From: CAYLMM01 sp964384825
Lineage (GTDB): Bacteria > Krumholzibacteriota > Krumholzibacteriia > LZORAL124-64-63
Length of the DNA: 64,000 nucleotides
Assembly: GCA_964384825.1 (NCBI GenBank)
Contig: CAYLMM010000002.1
Location: forward strand, 1 to 64,000
Direction: 5' to 3'
Both the position numbers and the translations under genes were made by a program. The notes below the pieces were generated by a model, which made no database searches, had not been told where the DNA came from, and saw only the letters and a list, made by a program, of their open reading frames with translations. This document shows, one piece after another, positions 44,004 through 53,201 of this stretch (positions are counted from its first letter, which is position 1; each line of letters begins with the position of its first letter).

Positions 44004-44942
44004 TCAGCTCCCCACCAGATAGTCGAAGACCGCCTGCAGGCTGTCGTCGAGGGTCTCGAATTCATCCACCTGCAGCCCGTTCTGCAGCAGCCAGCCGGGC
44101 AGTGCGCGATAGAAATCGATGGCGTGGTCGGTGCGCGCCACGACCCTGTCCAGATCGTCGATCTCGACGCCCTTGACCAGTTCGCGGCCGGCCAGGAACG
44201 AGGCCAGCCCGCGCGGGTCCGGACCGGTCAGGGCCACGATGGTCGGCTGGTCGTGGATCGTGTCGCGGATCTCGGTGATGTCGCCCTCGGCCAGCAGCTT
44301 GCCGCGGTGGATCAGGGCGATCGACCGGGTCATGGTCTCGATCTCGGGCAGGATGTGGCTCGAGACGACCACCGCCCGGCCCTCGGCGCCGAGCCGGCCC
44401 ACCAGGTCGATGATCTCGTGGCGCGAGACCGGGTCCATGCCGTTGAGCGGTTCGTCGAGGAAGATGATGTCCGGATCGTGGGCCAGGGCCTGGGCCATCT
44501 TGATCTTCTGGCGCATGCCCTTGGAGTAGGCGCCGATCCGCTTGGTCGCGGCGTCGCTCATCCGCACCAGCTCCAGGGAGCGTTCGCAGCGGCGGGCCAC
44601 CTCGGGGCCGTCGTAGCCCATGAGCCTCAGCATCAGCGACAGGAACTCGCGGCCGGTCAGCCAGTCGAAGAGCGCGTCGCTCTCGGGACAAAACCCGACC
44701 CGGCGGAAGACGCCGACGTCGCGGCGCAGATGCTGCCCCGAAACGAGGATCTCGCCCTGGCTGGGCGTGATCAGGCCGGCCATCAACTTGAACAGGGTGG
44801 TCTTGCCGGCGCCGTTGAGGCCCAGCAGGCCGGTGACGCCCGGACCGATGGTCAGGGTGCAGTCGTTGACCGCGATCACCTCGCCGAACCACTTGCTGAC
44901 CCGCTGGGCGTGCATGAAGATGCCGCCGGTACCGTCGCTCAT
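44004..44942 (-). CDS. ABC transporter ATP-binding protein
   Basis: 312-residue ATPase. Walker A GLLGLNGAGKTTLFKL, signature YSKGMRQKIKMAQAL (an atypical YSKGM in place of LSGGQ, usual for this exporter group), Walker B IIFLDEPLNGMDP, H-loop SSHI. About 80 extra C-terminal residues form a small domain typical of the NatA/CcmA-like group. Its ATG overlaps the stop of the preceding permease. It drives one of the two adjacent permeases. Confidence 0.92.
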   Translation of the reverse strand: MSDGTGGIFMHAQRVSKWFGEVIAVNDCTLTIGPGVTGLLGLNGAGKTTLFKLMAGLITPSQGEILVSGQHLRRDVGVFRRVGFCPESDALFDWLTGREFLSLMLRLMGYDGPEVARRCERSLELVRMSDAATKRIGAYSKGMRQKIKMAQALAHDPDIIFLDEPLNGMDPVSRHEIIDLVGRLGAEGRAVVVSSHILPEIETMTRSIALIHRGKLLAEGDITEIRDTIHDQPTIVALTGPDPRGLASFLAGRELVKGVEIDDLDRVVARTDHAIDFYRALPGWLLQNGLQVDEFETLDDSLQAVFDYLVGS

Positions 44943-45784
44943 CAGGCCACCTCCACCGGACGGATGCGGCGACGCAGGATCAGGACCGCCAGCAGCGTAT
45001 ATCCGATCACCAGGGCCAGGCTCGACAGCGGCGAGACCCCGTCGAGCCGGGCGACCCCGAACAGCGGGGCGCCGGCGTTGAGGTACTGCTCGGCGAAGTC
45101 CACGATCTTCAGCCAGGGCCGGAACTGGCCCATGATTTCGGCGATGGTCTCCGAGCCGGCGACCAGCAGGATCCACCACAGCGCCACGAAGACGGTGCGG
45201 CGCCCCATCGCCGAAAGCGCCAGCAGCACCAGGGCCATGCTGATCGCCGAGAGACTGCAGAACAGCAACCCCCGCAGGGGGATCCAGACCAGCAGATCCG
45301 AGCCGGTGGCCTCGTGGGTCACCGCGTAGCCGAAGAGGCTCAGGACGACCAGGGGGAACAGGGTGACCGCCCAGTGGAAGAAGATGATGATCGCCGCCTT
45401 GCCCGCGATGTAGTCGCGCAGGGTCAGCGGCCGCGAGAAGTACAGGGCCAGGCCGTTCTCCTCGCGGTCGCGGGTGATCAGGCCCGAGCCCACCACCGCG
45501 GTCACGATCAGCACGAAGGGCGATTGCCAGACCAGGAACTCCAGGAATCCGGCCGGGGTGACGTCGCTCCAGGACGTGCCCAGCAGCCGCGTGACGTCGG
45601 AGAAGTAGATGAAGCCGCCCTTGACCACCGCCGGCACCCAGGCCGCGGCCAGCAGCAGCAGGAAACCGCGTTTCTTCAGATGAGAGGTGATCCCGCGGCG
45701 GGCCATCGCCCACCAGGCCGGCGTCGGACGGTTCCCGGATCTCTCCCATCGCCGGTAGCCGCGTTCGTAGACGGGCATGATCAA
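44942..45784 (-). CDS. ABC-2 type transporter permease
   Basis: 280-residue permease with six hydrophobic segments and the cytosolic motif TRDREENGLALYFSRPLTLRD, in the same place as in the other permease of the operon. Starts with a charged cytosolic tail (MPVYERGYRRWERSGN) common in NosY-like proteins. It overlaps the upstream ATPase stop by 4 bases. Confidence 0.88.
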   Translation of the reverse strand: MIMPVYERGYRRWERSGNRPTPAWWAMARRGITSHLKKRGFLLLLAAAWVPAVVKGGFIYFSDVTRLLGTSWSDVTPAGFLEFLVWQSPFVLIVTAVVGSGLITRDREENGLALYFSRPLTLRDYIAGKAAIIIFFHWAVTLFPLVVLSLFGYAVTHEATGSDLLVWIPLRGLLFCSLSAISMALVLLALSAMGRRTVFVALWWILLVAGSETIAEIMGQFRPWLKIVDFAEQYLNAGAPLFGVARLDGVSPLSSLALVIGYTLLAVLILRRRIRPVEVA

Positions 45785-46731
45785 CTCACCTCCCGGCCGA
45801 GGATCTTGAAGAAGAGATCCTCGAGCGTCTCTTCGCGGCGGCGCATCCGGCGCAATCCGAAATTCTCCTGGTGGGCGGCCTGGAGGATCAGCCGGGGCTC
45901 CGCATCGGCCGGCAGGGTCACCCGCAGCAGGCGTTTCTCCTCGGCGACCTCGGCTCCCGCGGCTGTCAGACGCCGGCGGAAGGCTTCAGCGTCGCCCACG
46001 CCCTCGACCAGGAATTCGGGGGCGGCTTCCGTCCCGTTCTCCCCCACCACCGCGTGATCCAGCAGACGGCCCTCGCGCAGCACCAGGATCTCCGAACAGA
46101 CGGCCTTGACGTCGGCCAGCAGATGGGTCGAGAGCAGCACCCCGAAGCCCTTGTCCGCGGCCAGGTCGGCCACCAGCTCGAGCATGTGGATCCGGCCCGA
46201 GGGATCCAGCCCGCTGGTGGGCTCGTCCAGGAACAACCAGTCCGGATCGTGGACCAGGGCCTGGGCCAGCTTCAGGCGCTGCCGCATGCCCTGGCTGTAG
46301 GTGTCGGCCAGCCGGTAGCGCTCGTCCGAAAGCCCGACGTAGTTCAGGGCCTCGTGCGCCCGCTGCAACGCGTCGGTCGGCGGCATCCCCCCGAGCTCGC
46401 CGAGGTAGGCCACCATCGCCACGCCGCTCATTCCGGGCAGGATGCCGCCGCGTTCGGGCATCCACCCCACGTGGCGGCGGGCCGAGCGGGGCGAACGGGC
46501 CATGTCCTCGTCCATCACCTTGACCATACCGGACACGGCGGGCAGGTGGCCGAGCAGCACGCGCAGCAGCGTGGTCTTGCCCGATCCGTTGGGGCCCAGC
46601 AGGCCCACGGCGCGCTTCTCGAGCCGGAAATCGACGCCCTGGAGCACGATCTTCGAACCGTAGCCGGCGCTCAGATCCTGCATCCGGATCGTCGACCGGT
46701 CGCTGTTGACTTTATCCATCGAGGTGTCCAT
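45781..46731 (-). CDS. ABC transporter ATP-binding protein
   Basis: 316-residue ATPase: Walker A GLLGPNGSGKTTLLRV, signature YSQGMRQRLKLAQAL, Walker B WLFLDEPTSGLDP, H-loop STHLL. A C-terminal regulatory segment follows. ATG at 46731 is favoured by an upstream AGGAT; a TTG five codons earlier is possible. First gene of the two-ATPase, two-permease operon that ends in mpg. Transcribed divergently from metK. Confidence 0.91.
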   Translation of the reverse strand: MDTSMDKVNSDRSTIRMQDLSAGYGSKIVLQGVDFRLEKRAVGLLGPNGSGKTTLLRVLLGHLPAVSGMVKVMDEDMARSPRSARRHVGWMPERGGILPGMSGVAMVAYLGELGGMPPTDALQRAHEALNYVGLSDERYRLADTYSQGMRQRLKLAQALVHDPDWLFLDEPTSGLDPSGRIHMLELVADLAADKGFGVLLSTHLLADVKAVCSEILVLREGRLLDHAVVGENGTEAAPEFLVEGVGDAEAFRRRLTAAGAEVAEEKRLLRVTLPADAEPRLILQAAHQENFGLRRMRRREETLEDLFFKILGREVS

Positions 46732-46774
46732 TATGAATCCTGACAATGATTTAACCGGATCGGCACATCGTCGG

Positions 46775-46812
46775 GGGCTCTACGCCCAAGCGGGGTGATT
46801 GTTTCAGAGCCC
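46775..46812 (+). promoter_or_regulatory. Hairpin in metK leader
   Basis: GGGCTCT (46775-46781) pairs with AGAGCCC (46806-46812), enclosing a smaller GC-rich helix. It lies 46 bases before the metK start in an AT-richer interval. It is not one of the SAM riboswitch classes I can recognise. It may be a control element or chance. Confidence 0.25.
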
Positions 46813-46858
46813 GTATTTATTTCAAGTCATTTCCGCCGCCCAGCGGAGGGGAGGTCCG

Positions 46859-48058
46859 ATGAACAGCAACAGGATCCTGTCGGCAGAATCGGTGACCGCC
46901 GGCCACGCCGACAAGCTCTGCGACCTGATCGCCGACTCCATCCTCGACGCCGTCCTGGCCGAGGACCGTTTCGCCCGCGTGTCCTGCGAGGTCATGGTGA
47001 CCACCGGCATGGTCGTGGTCGCCGGACAGATCACCACCAAGTGCTACATCGACATCAGTTCGGTCGTCCGGACCACCATCCGCGAGATCGGCTACGACGA
47101 CCCCTCCCTCGGATTCGATTTCCAGAGCTGCGCCGTGATCGTGATGCTCGAGGAGCAGGCCGCCGACGTGGCCGCCGGCGTGGACCGCAAGGGCGCCGGC
47201 GACACCGGCGTGGCGATCGGCTACGCGACCGACGAGGGGGCCAGGCTGCCGGTCGACGTCGACTTCATGCCGGTCCCCCAGTTCCTGGCCAACCGCCTGA
47301 CCGACAGGCTGACCGAGGTCCAGCGCTCGGACAAGCTGCCCTACCTCTATCCCGACGGCAAGAGCCACGTCGTGGTGTCGTACGACGCCGCCGGCCGGCC
47401 CCGGCGCCTGGAGCAGGTCGTGCTCGCCGCCCACCATCACGCCTCGATCGATACGGCCAAGCTGCGCCGCGACCTGAAGCGGCTGGTGATCAAGCCGGTG
47501 CTCGACCCGACCGGCCTGCTGGACGCGAAGACCGAGATCGTGGTCAACCCCATCGGCCCGTTCATCGAGGGCGGCCCCCGGGGCGATTCGGGCGTCACCG
47601 GGCGCAAGACCGGCGTCGACTGCTACGGCACGGCCTGCCCGCACGGCGGATCGGCCTTCGCCGGCAAGGATCCCACCCAGCCCGACCGCACCGGCTGCTT
47701 CGGCGCCCGCTGGGCCGCCAAGCACCTCGTGGCGGCGGGCCTGGCGCGCGAATGCATCGTCGAGACGTCGTACCTGATCGGCCGCGCGGAACCGTTCTAC
47801 GTCCAGGTGGACACCCGGGGCACGGGGCTGCTGCCCGACGACAAGCTGGCCGCCATCGTCACCGGACATTTCGACATGAGCCTGGCCGGCATCATCGAGG
47901 CCCTGGACCTGCGCCGTCCCCTCTACGCTGCCACCGCCGTCGGCGGCAGCTTCGGCCGCGCCGGCGACGACCGTCCCTGGGAATCCCTGCCGCTGCTCGA
48001 CACCTTCAAGGCCCTCAAACCCCGCCGGGCGGCCCAGAGTCGCCGGGCCCGGAGGTGA
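46859..48058 (+). CDS. metK: S-adenosylmethionine synthetase, divergent
   Basis: 399-residue enzyme making SAM from methionine and ATP. Core motifs are recognisable but altered: SAESVTAGHADKLCDLIADS (the usual GHPDK is GHADK), KGAGDTGVAIGYATDE (usually GAGDQG), GGPRGDSGVTGRKTGVDCYG and GGSAFAGKDPTQPDRTG. The catalytic lysines and aspartates of these blocks are kept, so activity is likely. ATG at 46859 has GGGGAGG upstream. The PLP enzyme follows 5 bases on. Confidence 0.92.
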   Translation: MNSNRILSAESVTAGHADKLCDLIADSILDAVLAEDRFARVSCEVMVTTGMVVVAGQITTKCYIDISSVVRTTIREIGYDDPSLGFDFQSCAVIVMLEEQAADVAAGVDRKGAGDTGVAIGYATDEGARLPVDVDFMPVPQFLANRLTDRLTEVQRSDKLPYLYPDGKSHVVVSYDAAGRPRRLEQVVLAAHHHASIDTAKLRRDLKRLVIKPVLDPTGLLDAKTEIVVNPIGPFIEGGPRGDSGVTGRKTGVDCYGTACPHGGSAFAGKDPTQPDRTGCFGARWAAKHLVAAGLARECIVETSYLIGRAEPFYVQVDTRGTGLLPDDKLAAIVTGHFDMSLAGIIEALDLRRPLYAATAVGGSFGRAGDDRPWESLPLLDTFKALKPRRAAQSRRARR

Positions 48059-48063
48059 TGACG

Positions 48064-49266
48064 ATGGCGAACGACCGGAAATGGGGATTCAGCACGCTCT
48101 GCGTCCACGGCAAGAAGCACACCGACAAGCACGACGACGGCCGCCCCATCCGCGCGGTCTCGACTCCCATCTTCCAGAGCTCGACCTTCGCCTTCGAGAA
48201 CGCCGACCACGGCGCGGCGATCTTCGCGGGCGAGGATCCCGGCTACGTCTACACGCGGCTGGGCAATCCGACCCAGGCGGCCCTGGAAACCGAGATCGCG
48301 AACCTCGAGAACGGAGAGGCGGCCCTGGCGCTGGCCAGTGGCATGGCGGCGGCCACCACCGCGGTGCTGACCTGCTGCCGCAACGGCGAACACGTCGTCT
48401 CGGGCGACACGCTCTACGGCGGCACCCATCAGCTCTTCACCCAGACGCTGCCGCGGATGGGCATCGAGGTGACCGAGGTCGACGCCCGCGATCCGCGGAA
48501 CTTCGCCGAGGCGATCACCGACAAGACGAGGCTGGTCTACATCGAGACGCCGGCCAACCCGACGCTCGTGCTGACCGACATCGCCGCGGTCGCGGAGATC
48601 GCCCACGCCAAGGGCATCCCTCTGCTGGTGGACAACACCTTCTGCACGCCCTACCTGCAGAACCCCCTGGATCTCGGCGCCGACATCGTGCTGCACAGCG
48701 CCACCAAATACATCGGGGGCCACGGCGACACGGTGGCCGGCATCCTGGTCGGCTCCCTCGACTGGATCATGAAGGCGCGGATGGAAACCCTGCGCGACGT
48801 GGGCGGCTGCATCTCGCCGTTCAACGCCTGGCTGCTGCTGCGAGGGCTGAAGACCCTGCCGGTGCGCATGGACCGGCACATGGAAAGCGCGATGGAGATC
48901 GCGCAGTTCCTCAGCTACCACCCGAAGGTGAAGGAAGTCATCTACCCCGGCCTGTCGACCCATCCCCAGCATGAGCTGGCGCGGCGGCAGCAGCGGGGCT
49001 TCGGCGGCATGATCAGCTTCATGGTCGAGGGCGGCCGCGAGGCGGGCAAGGTCGTGCTCGACAGCTGCGAGCTCTGCACCCTGGCGGTCAGCCTCGGCGA
49101 TGTCGACACCCTGATCGAGCATCCCGGCAGCATGACCCACTCCACCTACAGCGACGTCGAGCTGAAGAAGGTGGGCATCGATCCGGCCATGATCCGGCTC
49201 TCGGTCGGCCTGGAGGAAGTCCGCGACATCGTCGAGGATCTCCGTCAGGCTCTGGCCCGGATCTGA
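48064..49266 (+). CDS. Cys/Met metabolism PLP-dependent enzyme
   Basis: 400-residue trans-sulfuration family enzyme. Conserved elements: YVYTRLGNPTQAALE, ALASGMAAATTAVL, and the PLP lysine in HSATKYIGGHGD (Lys215). Overall closest in appearance to methionine gamma-lyase, but the cysteine that marks true methionine gamma-lyases (YGCT) is Gly here (LYGGTHQLF), so cystathionine gamma-lyase/synthase or O-acetylhomoserine sulfhydrylase are alternatives. Start at 48064 gives the best GGAGG spacing. Co-transcribed with metK, linking it to methionine turnover. Confidence 0.88.
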   Translation: MANDRKWGFSTLCVHGKKHTDKHDDGRPIRAVSTPIFQSSTFAFENADHGAAIFAGEDPGYVYTRLGNPTQAALETEIANLENGEAALALASGMAAATTAVLTCCRNGEHVVSGDTLYGGTHQLFTQTLPRMGIEVTEVDARDPRNFAEAITDKTRLVYIETPANPTLVLTDIAAVAEIAHAKGIPLLVDNTFCTPYLQNPLDLGADIVLHSATKYIGGHGDTVAGILVGSLDWIMKARMETLRDVGGCISPFNAWLLLRGLKTLPVRMDRHMESAMEIAQFLSYHPKVKEVIYPGLSTHPQHELARRQQRGFGGMISFMVEGGREAGKVVLDSCELCTLAVSLGDVDTLIEHPGSMTHSTYSDVELKKVGIDPAMIRLSVGLEEVRDIVEDLRQALARI

Positions 49267-49323
49267 TCCCGCGGCCGCCGCGGCCGTGACAACGGGTTCC
49301 GGGTCCGGACCGGAGATGGAAAA

Positions 49324-49351
49324 GGGGGCGGCGCCCGCAGGCGCCGCCCCC
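49324..49351. terminator. Bidirectional terminator
   Basis: 12-bp perfect stem GGGGGCGGCGCC/GGCGCCGCCCCC with loop CGCA, preceded by AAAA and followed by GTCTT, between convergent genes. Confidence 0.85.
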
Positions 49352-49376
49352 GTCTTCGTATGCGCTCCGACGGCCG

Positions 49377-51077
49377 CTAGTGCAGCTTCTCGGTCTCGGC
49401 CACGGAATCCTCGGCCTTGGTCAGCTGCTCGGCGTTCCATTCCTGGGCCAGGGCCAGCAGCCGATCCAGGGTCGGCGCCTGGTCGAAGAGGTCGAGCGTG
49501 TGTTCGAGCTGCTCGTCCTTCTCGATCGCGACCTCGTAGGCGGCCTGGGGCCCGAATTCCCGGCGCATGATCTCGCGCCGGACGCCCCAGCGGATGTAGT
49601 CGTCGTTGGCCGTCAGCAGGGAATCGGAAAGCGAAAGCTCGTAGAACCCGAGGTACTCCTCGATGTTCTCGCGCCCCCGCAGGAACTCGTGGAACGAGGC
49701 CACCACCGCGTCGTCGGCCCGGAAGGCCTCGTCGACCGCGTTGCGGGCGGCGTACCAGCTGGCGAAGCTGAACAGGGCGCCGTCGCGCTCGAGCGCCACC
49801 TCGAAATCGGAAAGGTAGGGCTGCTCGATCTCGATGTCGGGCGTCACGCCGCCTCCGCCGTAGACCACCCGCCCGTTGTCGGTCAGGAAGCGGGCCTTCT
49901 CCTCGCGGGGAACCTCGGCCGCGGCCGTCGCGGAATCGGCCTCGGCCATCGTCAGGTCGATGTCCGAGTCGTCGCGATGCCGGTCCTTGTGGATCGAACG
50001 GCCCGAGGGCGTGTAGTACTTGGCGGTGGTCAGTTTGAGCGCCGAATCCTCGGTCAGCCGGTAGACGGTCTGGACCGAGCCCTTGCCGAAGCTGGTCTTG
50101 CCGACCACCAGGGCGTGGTCGTGGTCCTGCAGGGCGGCGGCCAGGATCTCGCTGGCCGAAGCCGACGAGCCGTTGACCATCACCACGATCGGCACGCCGG
50201 TCACGAGCCGCCCGCCGTTCTCGGCGTGGTACGAACGGTTCTGCGACTGCAGCCGTCCCTTGGTGTAGACGATCAGCTGCCCCTGCTCGAGGAAGAGCTC
50301 GCTGACCTCGTAGGCCGCGTCCAGCAGCCCCCCCGGATTCCAGCGCAGGTCCAGGACCAGACCCTTCATCCCCTGCCGATCGAGATCCTTGATCTTCGCG
50401 ACCAGCTCGTCGCGGGTCGTGCGGGAGAAGTTCTGGATCCGGACGTAGCCGATGCCGTCGATCATGAACGCGTAGGGCACGCTCTCGACCTTGATCACGT
50501 CGCGGGTGATCGTCAGGGGGAAGGGCTCGGGAAAGCCCTCCCGCGCGATCGAGATGGTGACCTTGGTGCCGGGGTCGCCGCGCAGCAGCTTCACCGCGTC
50601 GTCGCTGGTGAAGTCGTAGGTCGATTCGCCCTCGATCTCGACGATCTGGTCGCCGCCCTGGACCCCCATGAAGAACGCCGGCGTGCCCTCGATGGGCGAG
50701 ACCACCGTCGGATAATGGTCGCGGACGTTGATGGTGATGCCCAATCCGCCGAATTCGCCTTCGGTGGACATCATCAGATCCTCGTAGCTCTTGGGCGTGA
50801 GGTACTGCGAATGGGCGTCGAGATGTTCCAGCATGCCCTGGATGCCGGATTCGAGAAGTTCCTGGGCCTCCACGTCGTCGACGTAGCTGTAGTAGATCCG
50901 TTCGTAGACGGATCCCAGCACCTGCATGCTGTTGAGCAGCTGCTGCCGCTTGGACACCTGCCGCCCGGTTTCGGCGGCGGATGTGGTCGAAATGCCGGCG
51001 ACGATCGCGACGGCGAACGTCAGCAACAGCAGACGGGTCAGCAAGCCGCTGCGGCGGAATCGGACCGGATGGAACAT
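49377..51077 (-). CDS. S41 C-terminal processing peptidase with PDZ domain
   Basis: 566-residue periplasmic serine protease. Signal anchor about 12-33. The PDZ domain (about 100-190) has GGLGITINVRDHYPTVVSPI. The catalytic serine is in NGSSASASEILAAAL and the lysine in VGKTSFGKGSVQTVYRL. An acidic insert (HRDDSDIDLTMAEADS) and a 150-residue helical C-terminal extension follow. It probably trims exported proteins. Start at 51077 is uncertain; a longer ATG at 51137 would overlap tmk. Confidence 0.9.
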   Translation of the reverse strand: MFHPVRFRRSGLLTRLLLLTFAVAIVAGISTTSAAETGRQVSKRQQLLNSMQVLGSVYERIYYSYVDDVEAQELLESGIQGMLEHLDAHSQYLTPKSYEDLMMSTEGEFGGLGITINVRDHYPTVVSPIEGTPAFFMGVQGGDQIVEIEGESTYDFTSDDAVKLLRGDPGTKVTISIAREGFPEPFPLTITRDVIKVESVPYAFMIDGIGYVRIQNFSRTTRDELVAKIKDLDRQGMKGLVLDLRWNPGGLLDAAYEVSELFLEQGQLIVYTKGRLQSQNRSYHAENGGRLVTGVPIVVMVNGSSASASEILAAALQDHDHALVVGKTSFGKGSVQTVYRLTEDSALKLTTAKYYTPSGRSIHKDRHRDDSDIDLTMAEADSATAAAEVPREEKARFLTDNGRVVYGGGGVTPDIEIEQPYLSDFEVALERDGALFSFASWYAARNAVDEAFRADDAVVASFHEFLRGRENIEEYLGFYELSLSDSLLTANDDYIRWGVRREIMRREFGPQAAYEVAIEKDEQLEHTLDLFDQAPTLDRLLALAQEWNAEQLTKAEDSVAETEKLH

Positions 51078-51136
51078 GACGTCAACTTTCTGGCTGTGGA
51101 GACAGGGGCGCGAAACCGAAACACAGGAATAGATCA

Positions 51137-51811
51137 TTATAGGTCATTCAGCAATTCGTGTTCCAGAAGACGCAGACGGGCCATCGCGCCGGCCAGGACG
51201 GCTTCCGGTGCCGCGCCGGCGTCCAGGACGTGGAAGCGGCCCTCGCCGGACTCCCCCATCCCGCGATAAGCGTCGTAGACGCGGGCGTGGAAACCATCCG
51301 GCTCCCGCTCGAGCCGGTCGCGGTCGCGGCCGCCCATGCGGGCCCGGCCGACCTCCGGCGGCAGCAGGCAGAGGAAGGTCAGATCCGGAGTCGTTCCCGC
51401 GACGGCCAGGTTGTTCAGGTCGTGCACCGTCGAGTACGGCAGCCCGCGGCCTCCGCCCTGATAGGCGACCGAGGCGTCGGCGTAGCGGTCGCAGAGCACC
51501 AGGCGGCCGGCGGCCAGGGCCGGCCGGATCCTCTCGCGGACCAGCTGGGCCCGGCTGGCGACCATCAGCATCAGCTCGGTCTCGGGCAGCAGCTCGGGCA
51601 GCCCGGGATCCAGCAGGATGTCGCGGATGCGTTCGCCGACGGGGCTGCCCCCGGGTTCGCGCAGCAGGAGCGGCTCGATCCCGGTCGCGGCCAGCGCATC
51701 GGCCAGGCCGCGGATCAGGGTGGACTTGCCGCTGCCCTCGGGACCCTCGAAGGTCACCAGCAGACCGGGCAGGCCGTGCGGGACGGCGCGGCGGACGGGA
51801 CCTTCGCTCAC
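51137..51811 (-). CDS. tmk: Thymidylate kinase
   Basis: 224-residue kinase phosphorylating dTMP. P-loop TFEGPEGSGKSTLIRGLA, REPGGSPVGERIRDILLD, and DRYADASVAYQGGGRGL are diagnostic. GTG at 51811 overlaps the phosphatidyltransferase stop as GTGA. In a dense leftward operon with rsmI and nadE. Confidence 0.95.
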   Translation of the reverse strand: MSEGPVRRAVPHGLPGLLVTFEGPEGSGKSTLIRGLADALAATGIEPLLLREPGGSPVGERIRDILLDPGLPELLPETELMLMVASRAQLVRERIRPALAAGRLVLCDRYADASVAYQGGGRGLPYSTVHDLNNLAVAGTTPDLTFLCLLPPEVGRARMGGRDRDRLEREPDGFHARVYDAYRGMGESGEGRFHVLDAGAAPEAVLAGAMARLRLLEHELLNDL

Positions 51812-52431
51812 GACGACGTGCCTCCCCCGGATGCCTCCTCCTCGGCCAGGCGCCGGGCCGTGCCGACGATCCGCTGCAGGGTTGTCAGGACGGCCGCGAC
51901 CGCCAGCACCGCCAGCACGACCTTCAGGACCGGCCCGCCGAGCAGCATGCCGAAGATGACCAGGACCATCCGCTCCGGACGCTGGAGCCAGCCGCCGAAG
52001 CAGGTGCTGCCGAGGCCCTCGGCCCGGGCCCGAGCGTAGCTGGTGGTCAGCGAGCCGGCCAAGGCCACGATGATCATCAGCACCGTGGTCTGGTTCGATC
52101 CGCCGGCGACGTCGAGGAAGTACCAGGCCAGGCCGGCGAAGAGGGCGGATTCGGAGAGCCGGTCGAAGTTGGAGTCGATGAACGCCCCCTGGCGGCTGAC
52201 GCGGCCCTGCAGACGGGCGAGATCCCCGTCCAGCATGTCGAAGATCGAACCGGCGACCAGCACAAGCGCGCCGAGCAGCAGACCGCCCTTGGCGACGATC
52301 CAGGCCGCCACGAAGGTGACCAGCAGCCCGATCACCGAAACGGTGGTGGGAGTCAGCCCCATGCGGTCGAGAGCCAGCACCAGCGGCCGGACCTTCGCCC
52401 GGGCCTGCTCCTTGATCTTCTTCCTGTCCAT
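51808..52431 (-). CDS. CDP-alcohol phosphatidyltransferase
   Basis: 207-residue integral-membrane enzyme transferring phosphatidyl (or another CDP-linked alcohol) group. The family signature DxxDGxxAR-x8-GxxxDxxxD is intact: FDMLDGDLARLQGRVSRQGA then FIDSNFDRLSE. Five to six hydrophobic helices. Product could be phosphatidylglycerol phosphate or inositol phosphate; the sequence alone does not decide. Start at 52431 is chosen; a longer reading adds 19 residues. Confidence 0.9.
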   Translation of the reverse strand: MDRKKIKEQARAKVRPLVLALDRMGLTPTTVSVIGLLVTFVAAWIVAKGGLLLGALVLVAGSIFDMLDGDLARLQGRVSRQGAFIDSNFDRLSESALFAGLAWYFLDVAGGSNQTTVLMIIVALAGSLTTSYARARAEGLGSTCFGGWLQRPERMVLVIFGMLLGGPVLKVVLAVLAVAAVLTTLQRIVGTARRLAEEEASGGGTSS

Positions 52432-52484
52432 CCTGGTCGTTCCTTCCCGGTCCCGGCGCGGCGCGGCGCCGCGGGGAACCTCAT

Positions 52485-53201
52485 TCAATCCTCGTCGGGC
52501 CGGCCCCGCATCAGCAGGACCAGTTCACCCTTCAGGCGGGGTCCGGTCATCAGCCCGATCAGTTCGGCGGCCGTGCCCCTGAGAACCTCTTCATGCAGTT
52601 TCGTGATCTCGCGCGCCACGCAGAGCTCCCGGCCGGGCGCCAGCTCCCCGATCGCCGCCAGGGTCTTGGGAATCCGATGGCAGGACTCCAGCATGATGAC
52701 CGATCCGCGCTCGGCGAGCAACTCGGTCAGGGCGTCGCGCAGACGGCCGGGCTTGCGGGGCGGATAGCCGGCGAACAGGAAGCGGTCGGTGGGAAATCCC
52801 GACAGCACCAGCGCCGCCAACACGCTCGAAGGCCCCGGGATCACCGACCACGTCAGGCCGGCGGCGCGCAGTTCGCGCAGCAGGGCGTAGCCGGGATCTG
52901 AGATCGCCGGCATCCCCGCGTCGCTGACCACGGCCACCTTCCCGCCCTCGCGCAGGCGCTCGATGATGCGCGGCACCGCCACGGCCTTGTTGTGCTCGTG
53001 GTAGCTCTCCAGCCGCGAACGGACCCCGAAACGCGCCAACAGGCGGCCGGTGCGGCGGGTGTCCTCGGCGAACACGACGTCGGCGGCCGCCAGATGCGCC
53101 AGCCCCCGCGGCGACATGTCGTCCATGTTCCCGATCGGGGTCGCCACGAACACGCAGCTTCCCTCGGGAAAATCGATGTCGGGCAGGAGCAGATCGTTCA
53201 T
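52485..53201 (-). CDS. rsmI: 16S rRNA 2'-O-methyltransferase RsmI
   Basis: 238-residue tetrapyrrole-methylase-fold enzyme methylating C1402 of 16S rRNA. Signature blocks: FVATPIGNMDDMSPRGLAHL, FAEDTRRTGRLLARFG, VVSDAGMPAISDPGY and IPGPSSVLAALVLSG. ATG at 53201 overlaps nadE by 4 bases. Confidence 0.95.
   Translation of the reverse strand: MNDLLLPDIDFPEGSCVFVATPIGNMDDMSPRGLAHLAAADVVFAEDTRRTGRLLARFGVRSRLESYHEHNKAVAVPRIIERLREGGKVAVVSDAGMPAISDPGYALLRELRAAGLTWSVIPGPSSVLAALVLSGFPTDRFLFAGYPPRKPGRLRDALTELLAERGSVIMLESCHRIPKTLAAIGELAPGRELCVAREITKLHEEVLRGTAAELIGLMTGPRLKGELVLLMRGRPDED

Noticed and set aside
46732..46858. Known SAM riboswitch upstream of metK
   Set aside because: The hairpin does not carry the conserved cores of the SAM riboswitch classes I can recall.
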